Positions 44,535 through 52,691 of a stretch of DNA of 64,000 bases are shown here, one piece after another. The number at the start of each line of letters is the position of its first letter. The first letter of the stretch is position 1. The position numbers and the translations under genes were made by a program. Source of the DNA: Myxococcales bacterium (lineage in GTDB: Bacteria; Myxococcota; Polyangia; Nannocystales; Nannocystaceae). Below the pieces are notes generated by a model. It made no database searches. It was given only the letters and a program-made list of their open reading frames with translations, and was not told where the DNA came from. Where the stretch lies: contig JAEUJW010000023.1 of NCBI GenBank assembly GCA_016793465.1, forward strand, positions 83,201-147,200, read 5' to 3'.

Positions 44535-46283
44535 TCACCGCGTCGGCAAGAACGGGTCGTCCGCGGCCTTCTTGGCCGGCACCTGGGTGTCGAGCAGGTC
44601 GGGCGCGGAGACCTCGACGGGCCGCTCGACCGGGCGCTCGACTGCCCTGGTCTCGGGCTTGCCGTCGCCGCGCTTGCCGGGCCGCGGGCTCGTCTTGGTC
44701 GGCGGCGTGATCGGCTCGGTCGGCGGCGGCGGCGGCTTCAGGCGTTCGACCGCCACGCGCGCCTCGGGGTTGCCGGGGTGGTCGCGCACGATGGCCTCGT
44801 AGGCGACGAGCGCCGCCGCGGTCTCGCCGCGCTTCTCGAGCGCCTCGGCGGCGGTGAGGGCCGAGGCCAGAGTGATGCGCGAGCGCAGCTGGGCGGCGCG
44901 GGACTTCAGGGCCGGCAGGCCCCCCAGCTGCGGCTCGGCCGACTCGAGGTCCTTCAGGGCTTCGTCGTACTTGCCGGCCAGCAGCTCGGCCTCGGCGGTC
45001 TCGAGCAGCGCCTCGAGGCGGCGCACGTCCTTCTGCCCGGCGACAGCCTCGTCGGCGCGGCGGTCGCCCATCTTGACGATGAAGGCGCCGATCACCACGA
45101 GGCCGACGATCACGAGGGCCGCCCCGATCAGCCACAGGCGCCCGCTGCTCTCGGGCACCGGCGCCGGCGCCGGCTGGACCGACATCGAGGCGCTGACCGG
45201 CCGCGGGATGACGGGCACGCGGCGGTGCCCGCCGGTCGAGCGGACGGCGCGTCGTCGCATGGTCACGCTGTGGTCGCCGCGATCGAAGGTGTCCGCGGCC
45301 TCGTGCTCGAGGTCGCCGGGCAGCGCCTCGTAGGCGGTCGAGGGCGTGGCGACCGCGCCGGGCGCGAGCGGCAGCTGGAACAGCTCGCGCGGGACGATCA
45401 TGCGCAGGGCCTCGACCATCGCGCCGGCGTCCTGCGGGCGGTCGGCGGGGTTCTTGGCCAGGCACTGGTGGATCAGCGCGATCAGATCGTCGGGGATGTC
45501 GTGGTCCTCGGGCAGCGCGTCGGCCAGCGGCGGCGGCTCCTCGTGCACGTGCTTGTACAGCAGCGCCGCGTTGTTGTCGGCGTCGAACGGCAGGCGCCCC
45601 GAGAGCATGGCGTAGAACATGATGCCGAGCGCGTAGACGTCGACGCGCACGTCGATCGGCTCGCCGCGGATCTGCTCGGGCGAGAGGTAGTTGGCGGTGC
45701 CGATGATCTGCTCGGAGGTGATGTCGCGCTTGTCGTCGGTCAGCTTGGCCAGGCCGAAGTCGAGGATCTTGACGAAGTTCGCCCGACCCTTGCGCTCGCA
45801 CAGCATGATGTTGGTCGGCTTGATGTCGCGGTGCATCAAGCCGCGGCGGTGGGCGAAGTTCATCGCCTTCAGGATCTGGGCGGCGATCGGCGCGAACACC
45901 TCGAGCGACAGCGGGCAGTGCTTGTCGAGGAAGTCGGCCAGCAGCTCGCCCTCGAGGTACTCCATGACGAGGTACGGCGAGTCCTGCTCGTGGCCGTGGT
46001 CGATCATCCGCACGATGTTGGGGTGCTGCACGCCGGCGAGGCGGTCGGCCTCGCGGTCGAAGCGGGCGTGGGCCTCCTCGTCGCCGACCATCGAGGCCGA
46101 CAGCACCTTGATCACGACCTCGTCGTCGGTCTCGACCGGCTTGCCGAGGTAGACGATGCCGACGCCGCCGCGGGCGATCAGGCGGATGATCTCGTAGCGA
46201 CCGCCGATCGTCTCTCCGGGCTGCGGATCGACGCTCACGGGGCGCATGACGGCGACGGGCTGTACAGGTCGACGTGGTGGCAT
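44535..46283 (-). CDS. Transmembrane Ser/Thr protein kinase with C-terminal TPR-like region (paralogue A)
   Basis: The protein is 582 aa from ATG at 46283; the frame is open to 46364 and an internal ATG at 46247 is also possible. The Hanks-type kinase domain is at ~28-300: glycine loop IARGGVGIVYL, Lys59 in VVIKVL, HRDIKPTN (151-158), DFGLAK (175-180), SPEQIRG (201-207). After a Pro/Ala-rich juxtamembrane region there is one TM (383-404, LWLIGAALVIVGLVVIGAFI) and an extracytoplasmic part with a helical TPR-like repeat (~475-515) and a Pro/Lys-rich tail ending DDPFLPTR. All catalytic residues are kept. It is closely related to the kinase at 49156. Confidence 0.95.
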   Translation of the reverse strand: MPPRRPVQPVAVMRPVSVDPQPGETIGGRYEIIRLIARGGVGIVYLGKPVETDDEVVIKVLSASMVGDEEAHARFDREADRLAGVQHPNIVRMIDHGHEQDSPYLVMEYLEGELLADFLDKHCPLSLEVFAPIAAQILKAMNFAHRRGLMHRDIKPTNIMLCERKGRANFVKILDFGLAKLTDDKRDITSEQIIGTANYLSPEQIRGEPIDVRVDVYALGIMFYAMLSGRLPFDADNNAALLYKHVHEEPPPLADALPEDHDIPDDLIALIHQCLAKNPADRPQDAGAMVEALRMIVPRELFQLPLAPGAVATPSTAYEALPGDLEHEAADTFDRGDHSVTMRRRAVRSTGGHRRVPVIPRPVSASMSVQPAPAPVPESSGRLWLIGAALVIVGLVVIGAFIVKMGDRRADEAVAGQKDVRRLEALLETAEAELLAGKYDEALKDLESAEPQLGGLPALKSRAAQLRSRITLASALTAAEALEKRGETAAALVAYEAIVRDHPGNPEARVAVERLKPPPPPTEPITPPTKTSPRPGKRGDGKPETRAVERPVERPVEVSAPDLLDTQVPAKKAADDPFLPTR

Positions 46284-46508
46284 CGCGGCGCGAGCTCCCA
46301 ACGGAGCCGATGCTACCGAGGTCTGTGGCGGTTGTCTGCGCCGCGGCCGCGCGTGGGTGCGCATGCGAGCGCACTCCTTCGAGTCGCCCGTGCCGCGCCT
46401 TGACCGCCCGTTCGCGACGGCGACGCATCGTCACCCGACGTCCGCGGGGCACCGCGGGCGCTCAGGCTTGATCGGCGTCACACCCGCGCGCTGTGCCCAG
46501 GCGGATCG

Positions 46509-48305
46509 TCACAGGTCCATCCACTGGCCCGTCTCTAACGGCGCCGGATCCAGCTTGTACTCCCGCTTCTGCTTGAGCAGCGGGGTGTTGGGGTCGCCCA
46601 TCTTGGGCTCGAGGCCCCAGCCGATGATGTTGGTGCGCGGTTCGCCGGTGGCCAGGTCGAACTGCAGCTCGCCGCTCACGCCCTTCAGGTCGACGGTCTG
46701 GCCGGTGACGAGCGCGTTGTGGGCGGTCTTGATGAACGTGAGCGTGAGGCCCATGACGTCGCCGAACGAGACCTTGGTGCCGGCGGGGTCCTGCAGCTTC
46801 TCGATGTTGGCGGCGATCTTGGCGCCCGTGATCGCCTCCCCCATCGGCACCGCGGCCATGGCGAACATGACGAGCATGCCGGCGTCGTAGCTCAGCGACG
46901 AGGCGGTGATCGCGTCGGTCTCGTTGAAGGTGACCTTGTAGCGGGCGTTGAAGCTGGCGAAGTTCTGCGGGTCGAAGATCACCGGGGCGGTGCCCTCGAG
47001 CACGCTCATCAGCGGCTGCTTCAGCGGGTCGGGCACGTTGTCGCTCTTGACCGTGTCCTCCATGCTCGGCACGGCACCGTGGCTGACGATGAAGCGCGGC
47101 AGCGGGATCGGCGGGTTCTCGCTGCTCCACAGCAACAACACGCCATGGACGAAGCTGGAGACCTCGGTGGTGCCGGCGAGGACGATGGTGTCGGGATGCT
47201 CCTCGCCCATCGCGCCATAAGCCTGAGCGATCACCGCGCCGTAGGTCGCCGGGAGGTCATCGGGCGGGATGGTGGTCGGGTCGGGGTACGGGTGGACCGC
47301 GAGGCCTTGCCCGAGCGGGACCATCAGGCGCGCGACCACGTCGCTGGCGATGCCGTTGCCGTAGGCGTCGTCCTTGTGCACGAGCGCGAGCTTTTCGACC
47401 TTTGGCGTGAGGTCGAGGACGCGGTCCGCGATGGCATTGGATTGGTAGGCGTCGCTGGTGATCGTACGCCACACCAGGCCGCCGTCATCGAGTTTGGTGA
47501 TGTCACGGGCGGTCGCGGTAGGGCTGATGAGGAAGACACCGGCGGGGATCGTGACCTGTTCCGCGACGGCGAGGACTTGCTCGCTGAAGATCGGGCCGAC
47601 GATCGCCTGGACTTTCAGCGTGCCGGTCAGGTGGCTGGCTGCGTCGAGGGCTCGCTGAAGCTTACCCTGGTCGTCGCAGGTGACCCAAGCGATACGGTAA
47701 CCCCCTGGCAGGTCCGTGGTCTTGTTGTAGTCGCCGATCGCCAGCTGCAGGGCGTTCTGCAGGGGCAGCGTGAGCGGGGCGTAGGGGTCGCTCGAGGGAA
47801 TGATCGAGCCGACGAGCACGACCTTGTCGGGGTCATGACCGGACGGCATGACCAGCGACGTGCACTCGGCGGTCAGCGCGTTGACGCAGGCGCCGTCGAT
47901 GCACAGCCAGCCGTCCCCGGCATCGGCGATGCACTCGCTGTTGAGCGTGCAGCCGGACGGGCCGGTGGTGTTGTCGGTCGTGCCGGTCGAGCTGTCGTCG
48001 GTCGTGGTGATCGTGACCTGGGCGGTGGTGTCGCCGGTCGTGGTCGTCTCGCCGGGCTCGGTGGTCGGGGGCGCGTCGCCGCTCGACGAGCTGGCCGGCG
48101 GCTCGCCGCTGGGGCTGCCGGTGCTGCCCTCGGGCGGCACGCACTTGCCGTCCAAGCACATCCAGTCGGCCGCGCCGTCGACGTTGCACTGCGCGTCGCT
48201 GGTGCACTCGGTGAAGTCGACGATCAGCGAGCAGGCGCCGAGCGTGAACCCGGCCGCCGCGGCCAGGCCGTAGAGAGGTGCCAGGTTGCGCGAACAGGCG
48301 GACAT
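46509..48305 (-). CDS. Lipoprotein with type-1 periplasmic-binding (Leu/Ile/Val receptor-like) domain
   Basis: The protein is 598 aa from ATG at 48305 with AAAGGAG upstream. A lipoprotein-like start (GLAAAAGFTLGAC) is followed by a Cys-containing, Thr/Ser-rich linker (~25-150, CTSDAQCNVDG, CTLNSECIADAG). The rest is a branched-chain amino-acid receptor fold: VVLVGSIIPSSDPYAP, LQLAIGDYNKTTDLPGG, AIVGPIFSEQVLAVAEQV, PAGVFLISPTATA, LALVHKDDAYGNGIASDVV. No permease or ATPase is nearby, so it is more likely a sensor or binding protein than part of a transporter. Its position between two membrane kinases suggests ligand input to them (inference). Confidence 0.9.
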   Translation of the reverse strand: MSACSRNLAPLYGLAAAAGFTLGACSLIVDFTECTSDAQCNVDGAADWMCLDGKCVPPEGSTGSPSGEPPASSSSGDAPPTTEPGETTTTGDTTAQVTITTTDDSSTGTTDNTTGPSGCTLNSECIADAGDGWLCIDGACVNALTAECTSLVMPSGHDPDKVVLVGSIIPSSDPYAPLTLPLQNALQLAIGDYNKTTDLPGGYRIAWVTCDDQGKLQRALDAASHLTGTLKVQAIVGPIFSEQVLAVAEQVTIPAGVFLISPTATARDITKLDDGGLVWRTITSDAYQSNAIADRVLDLTPKVEKLALVHKDDAYGNGIASDVVARLMVPLGQGLAVHPYPDPTTIPPDDLPATYGAVIAQAYGAMGEEHPDTIVLAGTTEVSSFVHGVLLLWSSENPPIPLPRFIVSHGAVPSMEDTVKSDNVPDPLKQPLMSVLEGTAPVIFDPQNFASFNARYKVTFNETDAITASSLSYDAGMLVMFAMAAVPMGEAITGAKIAANIEKLQDPAGTKVSFGDVMGLTLTFIKTAHNALVTGQTVDLKGVSGELQFDLATGEPRTNIIGWGLEPKMGDPNTPLLKQKREYKLDPAPLETGQWMDL

Positions 48306-48340
48306 GACGGGCTCCTTTAGTTCAAGGCGAAACGCCGCTT

Positions 48341-49159
48341 TCAGAAGCGGAGGCTCCAGACCACGCCGGCGTGGCCGCGGCCGAAGCTGGGGGCGAAGGC
48401 CGAGCGGGCGGCCTTGGTGCGCGAGCGGGCGACGAGCACCAGCACGAGGCCGGTGGCGGCGATGCCGACGCCGGAGAACAGGGTCACGTCGGACACGAGG
48501 GCGAAGGTCTTGCCCGAGGTCGTCAGATCGCGGCGCTCCATGGCCAGGGCGGTGCCGTCGAGGTCGTTCTTCTTGGCGAGGGCCAGCCCGCCGAAGACGC
48601 CGCCGAGGATCATCGACAGGCCGCCGACGCCGAGCAGGCCATAGCCGGCGAGGCGCATGCTGCGGTGCGGGTCGGCGTCGGTGACCTCGGGCTTGGCCTG
48701 CGGTTCGTCGGGCGCCTGCTCGACCGGCTTGCCGTCGTCGGGCTTCGTATCGGGCTTCTGGTCGGTCTCCTGCAGGATCGCCTTCAGCACGCGCAGGCGC
48801 TGGACCGCGAGGTCGCGCGACTCGATCTGGACGCCGGGCTCCTTGACGAAGCGCTGGTAGAACTCGACCGCGCGGTTGATGTCGCCCTTCTCTTCGTAGA
48901 CGCGGCCGATGTTGAAGAGGTAGTTGGGGTTGGGGTCGAGGGCGTGGGCCTGCTCGAACAGGTTGGCGGCGGTGTCGTAGTCCTTGGCCTTGAAGCGCTC
49001 GATCGCCTGGTCGCTCAGCTCGGCGGCGGTCGGCGGGGCCGGCGTGGTCGGGGCCGGCTCGCTGGCGGCGACCGGCTCCGACTTCGCGGGCGCGGCGTGG
49101 ACGGGGCCGGCGATCAGCGTGAGGCTGATCGACAAGCAGATCGGGCTCGCTCGCTTCAC
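48341..49159 (-). CDS. TPR protein with signal peptide and two C-terminal TM segments
   Basis: The protein is 272 aa from GTG at 49159, overlapping the kinase stop as GTGA. The signal MKRASPICLSISLTLIAG/PVHAA is followed by a Pro/Ala linker, TPR units (ELSDQAIERFKAKDYDTAA, PNPNYLFNIGRVYEEKG), an acidic Lys/Asp/Pro stretch and two hydrophobic segments (YGLLGVGGLSMILGGVFGG and LFSGVGIAATGLVLVLVA). This layout is common in myxobacterial genes next to Ser/Thr kinases. Coupled translation with the kinase implies joint function. Confidence 0.85.
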   Translation of the reverse strand: MKRASPICLSISLTLIAGPVHAAPAKSEPVAASEPAPTTPAPPTAAELSDQAIERFKAKDYDTAANLFEQAHALDPNPNYLFNIGRVYEEKGDINRAVEFYQRFVKEPGVQIESRDLAVQRLRVLKAILQETDQKPDTKPDDGKPVEQAPDEPQAKPEVTDADPHRSMRLAGYGLLGVGGLSMILGGVFGGLALAKKNDLDGTALAMERRDLTTSGKTFALVSDVTLFSGVGIAATGLVLVLVARSRTKAARSAFAPSFGRGHAGVVWSLRF

Positions 49160-51033
49160 TTGTTACCTCCGACGGGCAGGAAGACGCCGCCGTCGTCAGG
49201 CTTGGCGACAGGCAGGAACGGGCCGTCCTTCTCGGGCGGCGGCGTCGTCTCGGGCGTGGACGGGGCGGGGCTCGGTTCGGCCGTCTTGCCGGGCTGCGGC
49301 TTCTTGCCGGGCTGCGGGCGCGGGCGGCCGGGTCGCGCGGCCGGGTCGTCGGCGGCCGGCGTGGCCTTGGCGGCGGGGCCGGACAGGCGGGCGATGGCGT
49401 TGCGGGCCTCGACGTGGCCGGGATCGAGGACGAGGATCTCGCGGTAGGCGGTCAGCGCGGCCTCGCGGTGGCCGTCGCGCTCGAGCCGCTGGGCGCTGGC
49501 GAAGGTGCGGGCCATGGCGATGCGGTCGCGCAGGCGCTGGGCGCGGGCCTTCAGCGGCGGGAAAGCCTCGATGTCGGCGGCAGCGGCGTCGAGGCTGATG
49601 CGGGCCTTCTCGAACTCGCCGGCCAGCACGTCGCCCTCGGCCTGGTCGAGGATCGCGGTCGTGCGCGCGCGATCGGGGGCGCTCGAGCCATCGCCCGCGG
49701 CGCCGACGACCGCGGCGGGCGCGTCGCGCGAGCCGCCGAGGTAGATCGCGGTGCCGACCCCGCCGATCAGCAGGGCCGCGACGGCGCCGATCACCAGGCC
49801 CCAGTTGCCGCTCGGCGTGGCGACGCTGGCGGCCTCGAGGGTGATGATCGTGCTGTCGAGCGCGGGCGGGCCCTGGACGGCGCCGGGCGGGATCTGGCGC
49901 AGGGTCGGCGGACGGTTGCGATTCCGCGTGGTCGGACGGTGGCTGCGCGTCGACGGCGCGTCGGGGCGCGAGAGGTCGGCGTGCGACAGCTCGGCGCTGG
50001 TCTGACGCGCCTCGGAGCCCGAGCCGGAGCCCGCGGCCATCGACATCGCCGTCTGTGAGACGAACACACCGGTCGAGCCGTCGGCGACCGGCAGGTGGAA
50101 CATGTTGGCCGGCACGCAGTCGATCAGCGCCTCGACCATCGCGTCGGCGTCGTTCGGGCGGGCGTCCGGCTCCTTCTCGAGGCACTGCATGATCAGGTTC
50201 TGCAGGCCCTCGGGGACGTTGTGCTCGGGCGGCAGCACCTCGGAGAGGTGCGGCGGCGCGTCGTGCACGTGGCTGTAGAGCAGCGCGGCGTTCGACTCGG
50301 CGACGAACGGCAAGCGCCCGGCCAGCATGCTGTAGAACAGCACGCCGACGGCGTACACGTCGCAGCGGACGTCGACGGTGTCGCCCTTGATCTGCTCGGG
50401 CGACATGTAGTTGGCGGTGCCGACCACGTGGTTGGCCGTGATCTCGCGCTCGCCGTCGATCAGCTTGGCCATGCCGAAGTCGAGGATCTTGACGAAGTTC
50501 GCGCGGCCCTTGCGGACGCACAGCATGATGTTGGCGGGCTTGATGTCGCGGTGCATGAGCCCGCGCGAGTGGGCGTAGCCGAGGCCCTTCAATATCTGCG
50601 CGGCGATCGGGACGAACTCCTCGACGCTGAGCCGGCCCTTGCGGGCGATGTAGTCGCTGAGCAGCTCGCCGACGAGGTGCTCCATCACCAGGTAGGTGAC
50701 CCCGTGCTCGTGGCCGCACTCGAACAGGCGCACGATGTTGGCGTGCTGGACCCCGCCGAGGCGCTGGCCCTCGCGTTCGAAGCGGGCGACCGTCTCGGGG
50801 TTGTCGATCCAGTTGGGCGCGAGGACCTTGATGACGACGTCGCGCTCGGCGGTCGACAGCGACGCGTTGGCGGCGATGTCGTTGCGTGTGGCGAGATAGA
50901 CGAGACCGATCCCGCCGCGCGCGATCAGACGGACGATCGTGTAGCGGCCGGCGACGGTCGCCCCGACCAGCGGGTCGACCGCGGCGCTCCTCTCCGATCT
51001 GGCGATCGGTGCAGACTTTCGCCGGGTGCTCAT
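49156..51033 (-). CDS. Transmembrane Ser/Thr protein kinase with C-terminal TPR-like region (paralogue B)
   Basis: The protein is 625 aa from ATG at 51033. The kinase domain is at ~30-310: glycine loop IARGGIGLVYLA, Lys69 in VVIKVL, HRDIKPAN (161-168), DFGMAK (185-190), SPEQIKG (211-217). A Ser/Arg-rich juxtamembrane region is followed by one TM (411-432, LVIGAVAALLIGGVGTAIYL) and a helical outer part with SAQRLERDGHREAALTAYRE, ending in a Pro/Lys tail with GGVFLPVGGNK. It shares the segment GRANFVKILDFG and the overall layout with the kinase at 44535. It is the first gene of the kinase-TPR-receptor set and has 275 bp upstream before the tRNA. Confidence 0.95.
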   Translation of the reverse strand: MSTRRKSAPIARSERSAAVDPLVGATVAGRYTIVRLIARGGIGLVYLATRNDIAANASLSTAERDVVIKVLAPNWIDNPETVARFEREGQRLGGVQHANIVRLFECGHEHGVTYLVMEHLVGELLSDYIARKGRLSVEEFVPIAAQILKGLGYAHSRGLMHRDIKPANIMLCVRKGRANFVKILDFGMAKLIDGEREITANHVVGTANYMSPEQIKGDTVDVRCDVYAVGVLFYSMLAGRLPFVAESNAALLYSHVHDAPPHLSEVLPPEHNVPEGLQNLIMQCLEKEPDARPNDADAMVEALIDCVPANMFHLPVADGSTGVFVSQTAMSMAAGSGSGSEARQTSAELSHADLSRPDAPSTRSHRPTTRNRNRPPTLRQIPPGAVQGPPALDSTIITLEAASVATPSGNWGLVIGAVAALLIGGVGTAIYLGGSRDAPAAVVGAAGDGSSAPDRARTTAILDQAEGDVLAGEFEKARISLDAAAADIEAFPPLKARAQRLRDRIAMARTFASAQRLERDGHREAALTAYREILVLDPGHVEARNAIARLSGPAAKATPAADDPAARPGRPRPQPGKKPQPGKTAEPSPAPSTPETTPPPEKDGPFLPVAKPDDGGVFLPVGGNK

Positions 51034-51264
51034 TCGACGCCCGCCGATGGTATCCCCAGCGCTCGCGGCTGTCTGCTGAAGATTGGCCGCCGGCGACCGC
51101 CCTGGCCGCAGACACGTGGTTCACCGCCCGGCCAGCGGTCCTCGGAGATCGCGGGGGTGCGCAGACGCGCAGCCCCTCCCAGCTCGTCCGGCTTGCATCA
51201 CGCCTCGATCCGTCGGCTCGCGCCGGGTCGTTCGGGTCGACGCAAATCCGTCGAGCAGCAGCTC

Positions 51265-51296
51265 AAAACCCCTCGGGGTCCGAGGACCCGGAGGGG
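51265..51296 (-). terminator. Terminator after tRNA-Cys
   Basis: On the minus strand a ~13-bp stem (CCCCTCCGGGTCC / GGACCCCGAGGGG, one mismatch) is followed directly by TTTTGAGC. It starts 13 bp after the 3' end of the tRNA, in the right orientation. Confidence 0.8.
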
Positions 51297-51308
51297 CGTT
51301 GAAGCGAG

Positions 51309-51380
51309 AGGCCTGGGCCGGAATTGAACCGGCGTATAGAGCTTTTGCAGAGCTCTGCCTTACCACTTGGCTACCAGGCC
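51309..51380 (-). tRNA. tRNA-Cys (GCA)
   Basis: The tRNA is 72 nt. The acceptor stem GGCCTGG/CCAGGCC has discriminator T, the residue expected for Cys. The D-arm is GCCAAGTGGTAAGGC, the anticodon arm GAGCT-CTGCAAA-AGCTC carries anticodon GCA, and the T-arm GCCGG-TTCAATT-CCGGC is standard. CCA is not encoded. It lies between two intrinsic terminators on the same strand and so is probably transcribed alone. A large Cys requirement is consistent with the Cys-rich lipoproteins, but one gene says nothing about copy number. Confidence 0.97.
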
Positions 51381-51398
51381 GAGGACGGTGGGTCTAAC

Positions 51399-51433
51399 AA
51401 AAAACGCGGCGCCGGGCAAGAGCCTCGGCGCCG
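51399..51433 (-). terminator. Terminator of the coiled-coil membrane protein gene
   Basis: On the minus strand CGGCGCCG-AGGCTCTTGCC-CGGCGCCG is followed by CGTTTTTTG. It is 72 bp after the gene's stop codon and just before the tRNA. Confidence 0.8.
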
Positions 51434-51505
51434 AGTTTGGTGACCTGTCCGTGGGAGCGGGAGTCCGGGCGGGAGGTCAGGCCCACGAGAGGCCGTGATC
51501 GCCGA

Positions 51506-52297
51506 TCACAGGCCGTCCAGCGGATCGTCGACGTTCTTCTTGACGGTGATGCCGCCCTTCGACTTCTCGGGCTTCGGATCGTCGCCGCCGCCGCTGCTGC
51601 CGCCGGAGGTCTTGCGGGTGCGGGTCTGCTTCTTGGTGTTGTCGGCGAGCTGAGCGTCGAGCGCGGCCTTCTCGGCCAGCAGGCGCTGCTTCTCGGTCTC
51701 GTCGGTGACGTTCTTCAGGCGCTCGTCGAGGTCCTTCTTCTCCTTCTCGAGGCGGTCCTGCTCGTCCTTCAGGCCCTTCAGCTCGGCCATCAGGGCGTCG
51801 GTGATCTTCTTCTGCTCGGCGTCCTTCCTGGCCTGGGCCTCGGCGTCGGCCGCGGCCTTGGCGTCCTGACGCACGGTGTAGTCGTAGGCGAAGTAACCAC
51901 CGATGCCGAGACCGACGACGAGGATGCCGATGATGGCGTACAGCCACACGGGCTTGGCCTTCTTCTCGGCGAGCTTGACCTGGGCGTCGAGGCGCATCTG
52001 CTCCTCGGCGAGGCGAGCCTGCTGCTCGGCGCGGGCGCGGAGCTCGGCCTCTTGCAGGCGCAGGCGCTCCTCGCGGTCGCGGGCCTCCTTCTCGGCGGCG
52101 ATGCGGGCCTGACGCTCGGCCTCCTCCTTGGCGATACGCTCGGCCTCCTCGCGGGCGCGACGCTCGGCCTCTTCACGGGCGCGACGCTCGGCCTCCTCGC
52201 GGGCCTTCTTGGCCGACTCGACGTCGGCCACCCGGTTGGCCTCGAGGTTCTTGAGCTCGCTCAGGGCGATCAGGGCTGAGTTCTCGGTGTTCGACAT
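51506..52297 (-). CDS. TolA-like single-TM protein with long charged coiled coil
   Basis: The protein is 263 aa from ATG at 52297 (GGAG upstream). The N-terminal ~25-115 is a charged helix built on an eight-residue unit EEAERRAR, visible at DNA level as near-identical 24-bp repeats (~52130-52200). One TM at ~117-137 (WLYAIIGILVVGLGIGGYFA) is followed by a second Lys/Glu/Ala coiled coil (~143-222) and a Ser/Gly tail ending KNVDDPLDGL. With no signal peptide, the first coil is probably cytoplasmic and the second periplasmic. It resembles TolA-type linkers but has no TolA C-terminal domain. It lies next to the GltJ/AgmX-like gene, which has the same topology, so the two may act together. Confidence 0.82.
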   Translation of the reverse strand: MSNTENSALIALSELKNLEANRVADVESAKKAREEAERRAREEAERRAREEAERIAKEEAERQARIAAEKEARDREERLRLQEAELRARAEQQARLAEEQMRLDAQVKLAEKKAKPVWLYAIIGILVVGLGIGGYFAYDYTVRQDAKAAADAEAQARKDAEQKKITDALMAELKGLKDEQDRLEKEKKDLDERLKNVTDETEKQRLLAEKAALDAQLADNTKKQTRTRKTSGGSSGGGDDPKPEKSKGGITVKKNVDDPLDGL

Positions 52298-52691
52298 GGC
52301 TGGTTTAAACTCCTGGGAGACTTGCAGCCCCGAGGGACTGGTTGGCCGAGGTGGGCGAAACGCCCGGAGGGCGGTCAACGCACCGCGGCCGGGGAAGACT
52401 TGGCAGCGCCGCGATCAGCCTCCCTTAAAACGCGGGCGCTGCCTAGCCGAAATCTCGCGGCGTGCGGCCAGCCAGCGGCCGACGGGGTGCGAGCCGCCGC
52501 CACCCCGGACCCGGCGGGGCCGCCACCACGGGGCGGACGGCGAGCCCCACGACGCCCGCGTGCGCCGCGGCGGGACCGGCGACCGCGTTGACGCGCCGGC
52601 ATGGTGCAGCGGTTTCGCGACGAGAGCCGCCCCGAGGGGCGGCTCTGCGCGATCGACCCGCGGGTCGACCCGGGCCCGGTGGGCCGTGAAG
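52298..52691. other. 394-bp intergenic region
   Basis: This lies between the GltJ-like gene's stop and the TolA-like gene's start (both minus). It contains a perfect 11-bp hairpin AGAGCCGCCCC-GA-GGGGCGGCTCT (52623-52646) 46 bp after the GltJ-like stop, without a T-run, and several GGGTCGACCC-type palindromes. The segment nearest the downstream gene includes TTTAAAC and CCTTAAAACG, relatively AT-rich, and may hold its promoter. No gene seen. Confidence 0.6.

Noticed and set aside
46509..48305. Component of an ABC amino-acid importer
   Set aside because: The fold matches LivJ-type receptors but no permease or ATPase gene is nearby and a long Thr-rich linker precedes it; a sensor role is more likely.
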